Notes: a model not told the origin generated them from the letters alone. A stretch of DNA of 62,759 bases from Erythrobacter donghaensis (GCF_001557325.1 NZ_LSJS01000051.1:1-62759), one strand, 5' to 3'. Counted from the first letter of the stretch, positions 35,865 through 45,368 are shown. Numbers and translations: made by a program.

Positions 35865-37249
35865 GCGAGCTCGAAATCGCCCCAGCGCCGCCCGCCGAAG
35901 TAGAGCGGGACGTAGACATTGCGCACCACCACGTAGCTGTCGCCGTCGCCTTCCTGGCGATAGACCGCCATCATGTAGGCATCGGAGGAGACCTTGGCCT
36001 TGCGGTCGATCGCCTCGAGCATGATCCGGCCGTTGCGGCAGAACTGGGTGTCGTGGTTGATATCGCCGGTGGGGGTGCGGCTGCGCTCGGTGAGGTGGGT
36101 GGGCAGGAACCCGTTCATGTCGGTGCAGGCCGCAGCCAGCACACGGGCATCGCTCGCCTTGGCGCGGTCGAGGAAGGGACGCCACTCGGCATGCGCCCAG
36201 TCGGTGAGACGCGTGCGGAACAGCGGCGGATTGGTACCGGGGACGCTCTGGTAATCGGTGTCGAACAGCGCCGCGATGGTGATCGCCCCGCGCGCCAGCG
36301 CCGCCTCGGTGTGCGCGGCGACCTCCTGCATCATCGCCTGCGCCTGGGCAACCATCGCGCTGTCCTCGGGGCTGAGCCCGGCGTGGACGATGCGGTCGAA
36401 CATCTCGGAGGCGGTGATCTCCAGCTCCTCCATCTTGCGGTGGGCACCGTGGAGCCGGTCTTCGTTGCTGCGTGCGGCGGCATCGAACCCGGTCAGCACG
36501 CGCTGGACCTTGTCGACATGGCCGCTGATGGTGCCGGTCGAGCGGGCGATGACGTCGTTCTGCTTGTCGACCTCCTCGACCAGCGCGCCGACGTTGGCGA
36601 TGGTGCTCTCGATCCGCGCAACGCTGGCGCGGGCCTCGCCGCTGGCTTTCGAACCGGCCTCGATCCGCCCGATCACGACCTCGGCCTCGCCGCCGAGCGC
36701 ATCGATGGTGTGGGCGATTTCCTCGGTTGCCTTGCGGGTGTCGTTGGCAAGGCTCTTCACCTCGCTCGCGACCACCGCGAAGGTGCGGCCGGCGTCGCCA
36801 GCGCGCATAGCCTCGATGGTGGCGTTCAGCGCGAGGATATTGGTCGTCTCGGCAATCTCGCCAATGTCCTGCGCGGAGCGGCGCACCTGCTCCATCGCGG
36901 CCGAAAAGCTGGTGACGTGCTGGCCCAATGTGTCGACCAGTTCGATCAGCGAGGCGATCTGGCCCAGCGACGACTGGATCAGCGCCGTGCCCTCGGAAAG
37001 GCGCTCGATCGCGCGTTCGGACAACAGCCGCGCCTCGTCGGAGGCTTCGGCGACCTTGCTCTGGTCGGCCTCGAGTGCGCGGACGGTCTCGGCCAGTGCC
37101 TCGTGCTCGGAACGCAGCGTCTTGGACGAGGCGATCACGGCCTCCACGACGCCCGCTACATCTGTGCAGCCGACAGTCACCGCCCCGCAGCTCTCGGGGA
37201 TCATCCCGAGGGCATGGGCGTTGGCGGTATCGATGGCGAGGCTGTTCAT
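35849..37249 (-). CDS. Soluble methyl-accepting chemotaxis protein with C-terminal sensor domain
   Basis: 466 residues with no transmembrane segment, so a cytoplasmic chemoreceptor. The signalling hairpin tip is [20 protein letters not shown] then [20 protein letters not shown] (about residues 127-170). Unusually, the sensory part is C-terminal (about residues 330-466: [39 protein letters not shown]), a small Cache/PAS-like region found after the signalling domain in other soluble receptors. No che or flagellar genes are in the window. It lies antisense between the MoxR/GFA and VWA genes. Confidence 0.85.
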   Translation of the reverse strand: MNSLAIDTANAHALGMIPESCGAVTVGCTDVAGVVEAVIASSKTLRSEHEALAETVRALEADQSKVAEASDEARLLSERAIERLSEGTALIQSSLGQIASLIELVDTLGQHVTSFSAAMEQVRRSAQDIGEIAETTNILALNATIEAMRAGDAGRTFAVVASEVKSLANDTRKATEEIAHTIDALGGEAEVVIGRIEAGSKASGEARASVARIESTIANVGALVEEVDKQNDVIARSTGTISGHVDKVQRVLTGFDAAARSNEDRLHGAHRKMEELEITASEMFDRIVHAGLSPEDSAMVAQAQAMMQEVAAHTEAALARGAITIAALFDTDYQSVPGTNPPLFRTRLTDWAHAEWRPFLDRAKASDARVLAAACTDMNGFLPTHLTERSRTPTGDINHDTQFCRNGRIMLEAIDRKAKVSSDAYMMAVYRQEGDGDSYVVVRNVYVPLYFGGRRWGDFELAYSFD

Positions 37250-37401
37250 ATGCGTGTCGCTGCCCTGTTGCTTGTCTTGCGGAACACTAGGCAGAGGATG
37301 GTAAGCAATGGGTTAAGACTTGCCCGATGCCCCGTCGCACCGCGGCCCTCCTCAAGATTGGGGACTGGTCAGCGGCCCGGACGCGGGTTAAGCGTGCCAG
37401 C

Positions 37402-38586
37402 ATGTTCTTCAATTTCGTCGACGAGCTCAGGGCCGCCGGAATCGGTGCCTCGTTCAAGGAGCACCTCACCCTGCTGGAGGCGCTCGACAAGGACGTGATC
37501 GAGCAGACGCCCGAGGCGTTCTACTACCTCTCGCGCGCCACCTTCGTGAAGGACGAAGGCCTGCTCGACCGCTTCGACCAGGTGTTCCAGAAGGTTTTCA
37601 AGGGGATCATGACCGATTACGGCCAGAACCCGGTCGACATTCCCGAGGACTGGCTGAAGGCGGTGGCCGAGAAGTTCCTGACCCCCGAAGAGATGGAAGC
37701 GATCAAGTCGCTGGGCGACTGGGACGAGATCATGGAGACGCTCAAGAAGCGGCTCGAGGAACAGGAAAAGCGCCACCAGGGCGGCAACAAGTGGATCGGC
37801 ACGGGCGGCACCAGCCCCTTCGGCAATTCGGGCTACAACCCCGAAGGCGTGCGGATCGGCGGCGAGGCCAAGCACGGGCGCGCGATCAAGGTCTGGGAAA
37901 AGCGCGAGTTCAAGAACCTCGACAACACCAAGGAACTCGGCACCCGCAACATCAAGATGGCGCTGCGCCGCCTGCGCCGCTTCGCCCGCGAAGGCGCGGC
38001 GGACGAGCTCGACATTCCCGGCACCATCGAGGGCACCGCCAAGCAGGGCTGGCTCGACATCCGCATGCGGCCCGAGCGGCGCAATGCCGTCAAGCTGCTG
38101 CTGTTCCTCGACGTCGGCGGCTCGATGGACCCCTTCATCAAGCTGGTGGAGGAGCTGTTCAGCGCCGCCACGGCGGAGTTCAAGAACCTCGAATTCTTCT
38201 ACTTCCACAACTGCCTCTACGAAGGCGTGTGGAAGGACAACAAGCGCCGCTGGCAGGAACGCACCAAGACCTGGGACGTGCTCCACAAATACGGGCACGA
38301 CTACAAGATCGTGTTCGTGGGCGATGCGGCGATGAGCCCCTACGAGATCACCCATCCCGGCGGCAGCGTCGAGCACATGAACGAGGAAGCGGGCGCGGTG
38401 TGGCTCCAGCGCGTGACTAACACTTACCCCGCGACCGTGTGGCTCAACCCGGTGCCGGAAAAGCAGTGGGGCTATTCGCAGTCGACCAAGATGATCAAGC
38501 AGCTGGTGGGCGATAGGATGTTTCCGCTGACGCTCGACGGGCTGGATGACGCGATGCGGGAACTGAGCCGGAAGCACGGGGCGTGA
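37402..38586 (+). CDS. VWA-domain (CoxE-like) partner of MoxR ATPase
   Basis: 394 residues. An N-terminal helical region (FVDELRAAGIGASFKEHLTLL) is followed by a charged linker and a von Willebrand A domain from about residue 230. Its MIDAS-like motif is LFLDVGGSMDPF, where the first serine of DxSxS is replaced by glycine, so metal binding may be altered. Family members pair with MoxR ATPases in metalloenzyme activation. The start at 37402 was chosen for the family-like MFFNFVDELRAAG; no good ribosome-binding site is visible, and an ATG at 37327 would add 25 residues. Confidence 0.82.
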   Translation: MFFNFVDELRAAGIGASFKEHLTLLEALDKDVIEQTPEAFYYLSRATFVKDEGLLDRFDQVFQKVFKGIMTDYGQNPVDIPEDWLKAVAEKFLTPEEMEAIKSLGDWDEIMETLKKRLEEQEKRHQGGNKWIGTGGTSPFGNSGYNPEGVRIGGEAKHGRAIKVWEKREFKNLDNTKELGTRNIKMALRRLRRFAREGAADELDIPGTIEGTAKQGWLDIRMRPERRNAVKLLLFLDVGGSMDPFIKLVEELFSAATAEFKNLEFFYFHNCLYEGVWKDNKRRWQERTKTWDVLHKYGHDYKIVFVGDAAMSPYEITHPGGSVEHMNEEAGAVWLQRVTNTYPATVWLNPVPEKQWGYSQSTKMIKQLVGDRMFPLTLDGLDDAMRELSRKHGA

Positions 38587-38642
38587 GCGAAGCCTTTTGA
38601 ATCATGTGATATTGTGGTATCCCTCGGCCCGAGGAGACTACC

Positions 38643-38996
38643 ATGCAACATATCGCATTGCCGCTTGTCATCGCCCTTCTCGAGGCGAGCGAAGTCCCCC
38701 CTGCCCCGCACTCCATCACCATTGCCGCCCCGGAAGCGGCCGGGCGCGAGTTGCGGCCGGACTTTCTGGTTGGCCCCAAATGCCGCGACGCCAAGCTGCC
38801 TACGGCTGACAATCCCGGACAGCAGCCTCGCTTCGAACGCGGGCCCGCCACGGCGGATATGGGGCAATATATCTATGCGGTCGATCGGCGGATCGACGGC
38901 TGCTCGGTGGTTCTGACGATGAGCCCCAGCCTCCAGCCCCGCGTTCCGCTGAAGCCCTCCGCTGAGGAAATGGCCGAGATCCGCCGTCGTCGTTGA
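38643..38996 (+). CDS. Small hypothetical, probably exported protein
   Basis: 117 residues with a weak hydrophobic N-terminus (HIALPLVIALLEA) that could be a signal peptide, then a soluble region with two cysteines (GPKCRDA and DGCSVV) that could form a disulfide, and a basic tail (EIRRRR). No family is recognised. Reality is supported by a strong GAGGAGA ribosome-binding site 5 bases before the ATG and by fit in an otherwise empty gap between the VWA and DUF817 genes. Confidence 0.55.
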   Translation: MQHIALPLVIALLEASEVPPAPHSITIAAPEAAGRELRPDFLVGPKCRDAKLPTADNPGQQPRFERGPATADMGQYIYAVDRRIDGCSVVLTMSPSLQPRVPLKPSAEEMAEIRRRR

Positions 38997-39029
38997 CGGG
39001 CGCTAACGACTTCAGCAATCCAGCGGCGG

Positions 39030-39872
39030 ATGACACCGCCCCGCCATACCCGCTTCAAAGCCGTCCGCCTCCGGCTCGAAGCCTTCGATCCCGGCACCGG
39101 CTGGCGCTTGTGGCTATACGAGTTCCTGCTGTTCGGCTTCAAGCAGGGCTGGGCCTGCCTGTTCGGGGGCCTATTGCTGGCGCTCTTGCTCGGCACGCAC
39201 CTGCTCTATCCCGAGGGCGCGCCGCTCCACCGCTATGACTTTCTGACGCTGGCCGCCATCGCCATTCAGGCAGGCATGCTGGCCTTCCGGTTAGAAACGT
39301 GGCGAGAAGCTCGCGTCATCCTCATCTTTCACGTCGTCGGCACGGTGATGGAACTGTTCAAGACCTCCGCCGGGTCATGGACCTACCCTGAGGAGAGCGT
39401 GCTCCACATCGGCGCGGTGCCGCTGTTCTCGGGGTTCATGTATGCCGCGGTCGGCAGCTACATTGCGCGGGTGTGGCGGATCTTCGATTTTCGCTTCAGC
39501 CACTACCCGCCCGCGTGGACGACATGGGCGCTGGCAGCGGCGATCTACGTCAACTTCTTCACCCACCACTTCACCCTCGACATCCGCTGGGGACTGTTTG
39601 CCGCCACGGCGGTGATCTTCTGGCGCACCCGCGTCCACTTCCGGAACTGGCGCGCGCATCGCTGGATGCCCTTGCTCGTCGGCTTCGGTCTCGTCGCGCT
39701 GTTCATCTGGTTTGCCGAGAACATCGCCACCTTCGCCAATGCCTGGAACTATCCCGGGCAGGAGCAGAAATGGCGCATGGTCAGCATCGCCAAATATGGC
39801 AGCTGGTATCTGCTGATGCTGATCAGCTTCGTGCTGGTGACGCTGGTGCAGCCCGTGCGCGCACCCGACTAG
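39030..39872 (+). CDS. DUF817 family integral membrane protein
   Basis: 280 residues with about eight hydrophobic segments, including LYEFLLFGFKQGWACLFGGL and FLTLAAIAIQAGMLAF. Family-typical motifs are TSAGSWTYPEE, PLFSGFMYAAVGSYIARVWR and NFFTHHFTLDIRW; the HH pair and tryptophans may bind a ligand. The biochemical role of DUF817 is unknown. It ends convergently against the MFS gene with a 4-bp overlap. Confidence 0.88.
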   Translation: MTPPRHTRFKAVRLRLEAFDPGTGWRLWLYEFLLFGFKQGWACLFGGLLLALLLGTHLLYPEGAPLHRYDFLTLAAIAIQAGMLAFRLETWREARVILIFHVVGTVMELFKTSAGSWTYPEESVLHIGAVPLFSGFMYAAVGSYIARVWRIFDFRFSHYPPAWTTWALAAAIYVNFFTHHFTLDIRWGLFAATAVIFWRTRVHFRNWRAHRWMPLLVGFGLVALFIWFAENIATFANAWNYPGQEQKWRMVSIAKYGSWYLLMLISFVLVTLVQPVRAPD

Positions 39873-41212
39873 CCCTTCCGGTCCAGCTCGCGGTCGAGAT
39901 GCAGGCTGCACCGCCAGAAGAAAAACGCCGGCACCAGCCCCAGCACCGCCGCGCCGTAGAGCACGTAGCGCACCGAGTCGGCTCCATAGGCCGGTTGCAG
40001 CCAATCGGACAGCATCCCGAAGAACAGCGGGCCGAGCCCCAGCCCGATCAGGTTCTGGAAGAACAGCAGCACCGCCGCAGCGATCGCCCGCGCGCGCAGC
40101 GGAACGAGGCCCTGCGCAGCCGAATAGGTCGGTCCGTAGTAGAGCGAGTTGAACACGGTCGGCAGGAACAGGAGCGCCAGCGCCAGCGGCCAGCTCGGCG
40201 CATGGTAGGCGGCGATCGCGAGCGGCACTGCCAGCGCCATGCCGATTGCGGGCGCGCTCAGCACATGGCGGCGGTTGGTCGCACCAAACCGGTCGGCGAG
40301 GTAGCCGCCGAGCCACGTGCCGAGAATCCCCGCCGCGCCGCCGAGCAGACCGAACGACAGGCCCACCTCCCCCGGCGACAGGTCATGGGTGCGCTGGAAG
40401 AAGATCGTCGTCCAGGTGGTCTTGCCATAAGATAAGAAGGAGGCTGCCGACCCCGCGCAGACCAGCAGGACGAAGGCGCGCGAGCGCATGACTTCAGCCA
40501 CCGCCTGACCCAGCGGCAGAGCGGCGGGCTGGCTCTTGGCGCGCAGCACCGACGCGGCGTCGGAGCGGCGCGGGTCCCTCAGCATGAACCAAACCACCAG
40601 CGCCAGCGCGACGCCGGGAAGTCCCACCACCACGAAGGCCTCGCGCCATCCGAGGAAATCGGCCAGCAGTCCGCCGATCACCATGCCCAGCAACGAGCCG
40701 ACCGGAATCCCGAGCGAATAGAACGCCAGCGCCGAGGCGCGCTTTTCAGGGGGCACCATGTCGCTGATCAGCGAATGCGCCGGCGGCGTGCACCCGGCCT
40801 CGCCCACCCCCACCCCGATCCGCGCGAGCAGCAATTGCCAGAAGTTCTGCGCCAGCCCGCACAGCGCCGTCATCCCCGACCACAGCGCGAGCGCCACCGC
40901 GATCAGCCGTGGGCGGCTGGTCGTCTCGCGGTCGGCAAAACGGGCAATAGGGATGCCGAGCACGGTGTAGAACAGCGCGAAGGCGAGGCCGGTCATCAGC
41001 CCGATCTGGGTGTCGGACAGCTCCAGGTCGCGCGCGATCGGCTCGGCCAAGATGTTGACGATCTGGCGGTCGATGAAGTTGAAGATGTAGACCGTCAGCA
41101 GGATCCACAAGGTGAGCCTTGCCGATTGCACGCCGGTGCCGCTCGCTGCCGCGGTTGCCATTCCTGTCTCTCTCCCATCGGTGACGGTTGCTCCGCCATC
41201 CGCCTGTGCCAT
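39869..41212 (-). CDS. MFS permease, spinster-like, downstream of namZ-type gene
   Basis: 447-residue inner-membrane transporter with 12 predicted helices. VYIFNFIDRQIVNILAEPI, GIPIARFADRETTSR and RIGVGVGEAGCTPPAHSLISD are characteristic of the spinster-type MFS family abundant in sphingomonads. The substrate is unknown. It starts 25 bp after the muramidase-like gene on the same strand, so the pair is probably one operon. Import of a peptidoglycan-derived sugar or muropeptide would fit this context but is inference. Confidence 0.88.
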   Translation of the reverse strand: MAQADGGATVTDGRETGMATAAASGTGVQSARLTLWILLTVYIFNFIDRQIVNILAEPIARDLELSDTQIGLMTGLAFALFYTVLGIPIARFADRETTSRPRLIAVALALWSGMTALCGLAQNFWQLLLARIGVGVGEAGCTPPAHSLISDMVPPEKRASALAFYSLGIPVGSLLGMVIGGLLADFLGWREAFVVVGLPGVALALVVWFMLRDPRRSDAASVLRAKSQPAALPLGQAVAEVMRSRAFVLLVCAGSAASFLSYGKTTWTTIFFQRTHDLSPGEVGLSFGLLGGAAGILGTWLGGYLADRFGATNRRHVLSAPAIGMALAVPLAIAAYHAPSWPLALALLFLPTVFNSLYYGPTYSAAQGLVPLRARAIAAAVLLFFQNLIGLGLGPLFFGMLSDWLQPAYGADSVRYVLYGAAVLGLVPAFFFWRCSLHLDRELDRKG

Positions 41213-41237
41213 GCGCTAGGGCGACATGGCGTCACAT

Positions 41238-42437
41238 TCAGTAAAGCAGGTGTGCTCGCACCTCGGCAACCCATGCGGCCTCGTCATGTGACGTCATGGC
41301 GTCAAGATCGGCCGGGCGGGCGGCGGGATCATCAACCCATTCGCGCAACCCCGGCCCGCCGTTGATGACGTCAATCGCGAGGCGGGTGAGTTCGTACTCG
41401 TAAGGAAAGTCGCGCCACAGCGGGTAATCGGGATAGAGCATGCGGATTGCCTTGAAGGCGAGCGCCTGCATGCGCCAGGGCTTGAAGCTGTGGTGATCGT
41501 AAAAAGTACCTTCCGCGTGGATCATCAACGCGTTGCAGAGCGTTCCTGCGTGCTTGTGGAAAGTCGGTTCGAACCAGCATTCGCGGATCGCGCAGCCCGC
41601 TAGCCACTCGGGTGCGAGCTTGTTCATCACCTTGAGCACACCGCCCGCGTCGATGTCCGGCGCGCCGAACAGCACCTCAAGGGGCCGCGTGGTGCCGCGC
41701 CCTTCGGACAGCGTCGTGCCCTCCAGCATCACCGTCCCGGCATAGCAGCGTGCCATGTTGAGGTTGGCGGCATTGGGCGAGGGATTGATCCACAGGCGTG
41801 ACGCCGGCCACCCGAAGCCGTCATCCGCATCGGGACGCCAGCCCTCCATCGCCACCACCTTGTAGGCGACGTCGAGGCCGAAATGCTCTATGAACCAGTG
41901 GCCCATTTCGCCCATGGTGAGGCCGTGGCGCATCGGCATCGGGGCGGCGCCGACGAAGCTCTCCTGCCCCGGCACCAGCAGCGTGCCCTCGACCGGGCGG
42001 CCGGCGGGATTGGGCCGGTCGAGCACCCACACCTCCTTGCCCGCCTTGGCCGCTTCCTCGAGCAGATACAGCAGGGTGGTGACGAAGGTGTAGATCCGGC
42101 AGCCGAGGTCCTGCAGATCGAACAGGAAGACGTCCGCGCTCGACATCATCTGCCCCGTCGGGCGGCGCACCTCGCCATAGAGCGAGAAGATCGGGATGCC
42201 GTAGCGCGGATCCATCTCGTCCGCGGTCTCGACCATGTTGTCCTGCTTGTCGCCCTTGAGGCCGTGCTGCGGACCGAAAGCGCTGTTCACGTTGACCCCG
42301 GCCGCAATCAGTGCGTCGAGGCTGTGTGTGAGGTCTGCCGTAACGCTTGCCGGGTGCGCCACCAGCGCCACGCGGCGGCCCTTGAGCTGGCTGAGGAGTT
42401 CGGGGTCGGCGAGCAGCCGGTCGATGCCGTTCTTCAT
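41238..42437 (-). CDS. namZ: DUF1343/NamZ-family exo-beta-N-acetylmuramidase-like protein
   Basis: 399 residues. Family motifs are GRRVALVAHPASV, SAFGPQHGLKGDKQDNM, IPIFSLYGEVRRPTGQMM, DVFLFDLQDLGCRIYTF and VLDRPNPAGRPVEGTLL. NamZ of Bacillus releases MurNAc from the non-reducing end of peptidoglycan fragments. Here the N-terminus (MKNGIDRLLADPELLSQLKG) has no signal peptide, unlike secreted NamZ, so the enzyme should act in the cytosol on imported fragments. It is followed after 25 bp by an MFS permease gene. ATG 42437 was chosen; 12 more residues are possible upstream. Confidence 0.85.
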   Translation of the reverse strand: MKNGIDRLLADPELLSQLKGRRVALVAHPASVTADLTHSLDALIAAGVNVNSAFGPQHGLKGDKQDNMVETADEMDPRYGIPIFSLYGEVRRPTGQMMSSADVFLFDLQDLGCRIYTFVTTLLYLLEEAAKAGKEVWVLDRPNPAGRPVEGTLLVPGQESFVGAAPMPMRHGLTMGEMGHWFIEHFGLDVAYKVVAMEGWRPDADDGFGWPASRLWINPSPNAANLNMARCYAGTVMLEGTTLSEGRGTTRPLEVLFGAPDIDAGGVLKVMNKLAPEWLAGCAIRECWFEPTFHKHAGTLCNALMIHAEGTFYDHHSFKPWRMQALAFKAIRMLYPDYPLWRDFPYEYELTRLAIDVINGGPGLREWVDDPAARPADLDAMTSHDEAAWVAEVRAHLLY

Positions 42438-42525
42438 GTGCCAAGCGATGGAACAGCGCGCGCGCAAAGGCAATGCCGCTGCGAAAGCCTGGGAACATTG
42501 CTCCCACTGTGCCAGTTAATCCGGC

Positions 42526-43041
42526 ATGGACATCGACTGGACAGCCGTAGCCATCGCCGCCGGCTGGGCGATCATCCTCGGCGGCGCAGGCGGCGCGCTG
42601 ACCGAGATCGGCGGGTGGTATCACCACTTGCGCAAGCCTGCGTGGCAGCCGCCCGACTGGCTGTTCGGCCCGGCCTGGACGATCATCCTCGGGCTTGCCG
42701 GGTGGAGCTTCTACATCGGCCTCACCGAAGCCCCCTCGCCCGAGGCGAGGACGGGGGTGTGGGCGCTGTTCATCGCCAATTTCGTGCTCCACTTCGCGTG
42801 GTCGCCGCTGTTCTTCAAGCTGAAGCGCCCCGACTGGGCGCTCGCCGAGAATGTCTTCCTGTGGCTTTCGGTCGTCGGCCTGATGGTCGTGCTGCCGCGC
42901 CTGGTCGACAACCCCTTTGTCGGCTGGCTCAACGTGCCCTATTTCATCTGGGTGAGCTTCGCTTTCGTGCTCAACCTGAAGATCGTGCAGCTCAACCGGC
43001 CTTTCGTCACCGGAGAGCCGGATCCTCGCGCTCGACAATAA
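42526..43041 (+). CDS. tspO: TspO/MBR family membrane protein
   Basis: 171 residues with five transmembrane helices. The signature is LRKPAWQPPDWLFGPAWTI, followed by HFAWSPLFFKLKRPDWALAEN and PYFIWVSFAFVLNLKI, with the conserved tryptophans of the porphyrin-binding site. TspO proteins bind porphyrins or sterol-like ligands and tune tetrapyrrole or stress responses. In phototrophic relatives it represses photopigment genes, but no photosynthesis genes are seen here. The end overlaps the convergent DOMON-like gene by 35 bp. Confidence 0.93.
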   Translation: MDIDWTAVAIAAGWAIILGGAGGALTEIGGWYHHLRKPAWQPPDWLFGPAWTIILGLAGWSFYIGLTEAPSPEARTGVWALFIANFVLHFAWSPLFFKLKRPDWALAENVFLWLSVVGLMVVLPRLVDNPFVGWLNVPYFIWVSFAFVLNLKIVQLNRPFVTGEPDPRARQ

Positions 43042-43540
43042 GCGCGCGGTTGGCTTCCGAGTGGAACTCGGGCTTGCCGGGCGGGAAGGCGAGCGCCCAG
43101 TACTGCTTGCTGCCATCGGCATGTTCGACCACGGCGTTGAGCGCGACCTGCGCGGGCGCGGGCAGATCGGCGGCGATGCTGGCGCGCAGCACCAGACCCG
43201 CCGCATCATGCGAGCAGGCGATGGCGAGCGCGTCCACGGGCGCATCGCGCATCCCGGCGCGGAAGGAATCGAAGTCGTAGGCCGCCCACTGGCCGGAGGG
43301 CGAGAGGTTGAACTCGCGATAGGCCTTCCCGCCGAGCGGCTGCCAGAAGATCTCGAAGCAGGTCGTCTGCCACAGGTTGTCATGTCGTGCAGGGATCGAT
43401 GCCGGGGGGATGACGATCCGTTGCACGTCCCCGTCGAGGACGAATTCCGCCTCGCACCCCTGCGCGGTGGCGGTCACCGAGGCGGTGACGGCGCGGACAG
43501 GGCCGAGGTCGCAGGCGACGTGGAGCATCAGCGGGTGCAT
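43007..43540 (-). CDS. DOMON-like domain protein
   Basis: 177-residue beta-rich protein without a signal peptide. Family-type segments are DNLWQTTCFEIFWQPLGGKAY, given in parts as DNLWQTTCFEIF and YREFNLSPSGQWAAYDFDSFR, and KQYWALAFPPGKPEFHSE, as in proteins annotated DOMON-like in sphingomonads. DOMON folds bind heme or sugar, but no ligand can be named here. The start at 43540 gives MHPLMLHVACDLGP; 15 further residues are open upstream. It overlaps tspO by 35 bp at the 3' ends and is divergent from tyrS. Confidence 0.78.
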   Translation of the reverse strand: MHPLMLHVACDLGPVRAVTASVTATAQGCEAEFVLDGDVQRIVIPPASIPARHDNLWQTTCFEIFWQPLGGKAYREFNLSPSGQWAAYDFDSFRAGMRDAPVDALAIACSHDAAGLVLRASIAADLPAPAQVALNAVVEHADGSKQYWALAFPPGKPEFHSEANRALIVEREDPALR

Positions 43541-43631
43541 CGCGCCTGTGTGCCGACCCGGCGCGCCTCCGGCAAGCCACTTCACGCCGTGCGCCGGGCC
43601 TGATAGGGGCGCCCAAAACTACGGAACCGCC

Positions 43632-44861
43632 ATGAGCACCTACCAGTCCGACCTTCTTCGCCTCCTCGACGAGCGGGGCCATATTCACCAGGTGACCGAT
43701 CCGGTTGCATTGGACAAGCTTGCGCGCACCGAAGTGATCACGGCCTATGTCGGCTTCGATCCCACCGCGTCCTCGCTTCACATCGGCAATCTCGCCTCGA
43801 TCATGCTATTGCGCCGCGTCCAGCAGGCAGGACACCGGCCGATCGTGATCATGGGCGGCGGCACCGCAAAGGTCGGCGACCCTTCGGGCAAGGACGAGAC
43901 CCGCCAGATGCTCACCGACGCGGTGCTGGCGAGCAACATCGCCTCGATCAAGGACAGCTTCCGCAAGATCCTGCGCTTCGACGACAGCAAGACAGGCGCG
44001 CTGCTCATCAACAACGACGACTGGCTCAGCAAACTCGGCTACATCGAACTACTGCGCGAGGTCGGCAGGCATCTCACCGTCAACCGCATGCTGACCTTCG
44101 ATTCGGTCCGCCTGCGGCTCGACCGCGAACAGCCGCTGACCTTCCTCGAATTCAACTACATGATCATGCAGGCGTATGATTTTGTGGTGCTCTCAAGGGA
44201 ACATGGGTGCAGGTTGCAGCTGGGCGGCAGCGATCAATGGGGCAATATCGTCAACGGCATCGAACTCGCCCGACGGATCGACGGAACCGAGGTCTACGGG
44301 GTGACCGCGCCCCTCATCACTCGTGCGGACGGGCAGAAGATGGGCAAGTCGGTCTCGGGCGCGATCTGGCTCAACGAGGACATGCTCCCAGCCTACGACT
44401 TCTGGCAATATTGGCGCAATGTCGACGACCGCGATGTCGGCAGGTTCCTGCGTCTGTTCACCGATGTGCCGCTGGATGAGATCAACCGCCTCGAAGCGAT
44501 CGAAGGGGCCGAGATCAACGCGGCCAAGGTGATCCTCGCCAACGAAGTCACCAAGCTCGTTCGGGGGGAAGACGCCGCGACCCGCGCCGAAGTCACCGCG
44601 CGCGAAACTTTCGCGGGCAGCGGCGCAGGCGAGGATCTACCGAGCATCGCCACCGGCCCCGAAGGCATGCGTCTTGCCGCCCTCCTCACCGCACTCGGCC
44701 TCACCGCCTCGGGCGGCGAGGCCAAGCGCAAGCTTGCCGAGGGTGCGGTGAAGCTCGAGGGCGAGACGGTGAGCGATCCGGCGCAGCTGGTTCTGCCCGC
44801 CGCGGGCCAGACCCTGCGCCTCAGCCTCGGCAAGAAGCGGCACGCGCTCGTGACGCGGTAA
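43632..44861 (+). CDS. tyrS: Tyrosyl-tRNA synthetase
   Basis: 409-residue class I synthetase. The HIGH-type motif is HIGN (residues 50-53) in TASSLHIGNLAS, tyrosine-site residues are in LGGSDQWGNI, and the KMSKS loop is KMGKS (236-240) as in many TyrZ/TyrS proteins. A C-terminal S4 RNA-binding domain (ASGGEAKRKLAEGAVKLEGE) closes the protein. The ATG at 43632 was chosen; the reading frame is open further up but begins in the antisense DOMON gene. Confidence 0.96.
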   Translation: MSTYQSDLLRLLDERGHIHQVTDPVALDKLARTEVITAYVGFDPTASSLHIGNLASIMLLRRVQQAGHRPIVIMGGGTAKVGDPSGKDETRQMLTDAVLASNIASIKDSFRKILRFDDSKTGALLINNDDWLSKLGYIELLREVGRHLTVNRMLTFDSVRLRLDREQPLTFLEFNYMIMQAYDFVVLSREHGCRLQLGGSDQWGNIVNGIELARRIDGTEVYGVTAPLITRADGQKMGKSVSGAIWLNEDMLPAYDFWQYWRNVDDRDVGRFLRLFTDVPLDEINRLEAIEGAEINAAKVILANEVTKLVRGEDAATRAEVTARETFAGSGAGEDLPSIATGPEGMRLAALLTALGLTASGGEAKRKLAEGAVKLEGETVSDPAQLVLPAAGQTLRLSLGKKRHALVTR

Positions 44862-44968
44862 GCCTGTCCCGCAGGGTTTGCGCCCCCCCCCGGGGCCTTT
44901 ACCAATTGTCAGGCTTTCTGCGCCATTTCCCTTTTCTGTGACCCAGACGGAGGGAAGGATCGCACGAC

Positions 44969-45307
44969 GTGGCAGGTGGAGCTAATCTCAGCGTGACCGA
45001 CTTGCGCCGTGCAGCACGGCACCCGGTCGATTTTCCGGCCATCGTCGAGCATTTCGTGCAGGGCGACCTGCACCTTCACGTCTGCAATCTCTCCGCCCAC
45101 GGCTTCATGGTCGACAATGGCGAGCGCCTCCAGCGCGGCGACCGCATCATCATCCGCCTACCGGTCGTCGGCCGGATCGAGGCCTATGTGATCTGGACCC
45201 GCGACAACCGCGCAGGCTTCCAGTTCGAGCGGATCATCCGGCTCGACGATTTCGTCGCGATCATCGACCAGCTCCAGCCCAATCCGCGCCTGCGCCGCCC
45301 GCGCTGA
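44969..45307 (+). CDS. PilZ-domain protein (probable c-di-GMP receptor)
   Basis: 112 residues from a GTG at 44969 preceded by GAAGGA. The PilZ c-di-GMP motifs are RRAARHPV (RxxxR, residues about 13-18) and NLSAHGFMVD (D/NxSxxG, with Asn for Asp), followed by the beta barrel (GDRIIIRLPVVGRIEAYVIW). It is a single-domain PilZ adaptor with no recognisable output domain. No GGDEF/EAL genes are in the window, so its pathway is unknown. Confidence 0.87.
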   Translation: MAGGANLSVTDLRRAARHPVDFPAIVEHFVQGDLHLHVCNLSAHGFMVDNGERLQRGDRIIIRLPVVGRIEAYVIWTRDNRAGFQFERIIRLDDFVAIIDQLQPNPRLRRPR

Positions 45308-45368
45308 GGCAACATAAAGTCGAGGGGGGACAAGTTTCCCCTGCTTGGCAGCATCGCCGCCGCCTGCC

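Noticed and set aside
44862..44968. tRNA gene or terminator after tyrS
   Set aside because: No cloverleaf was found; the C/G-rich run is short and no stable hairpin with U-run is visible.
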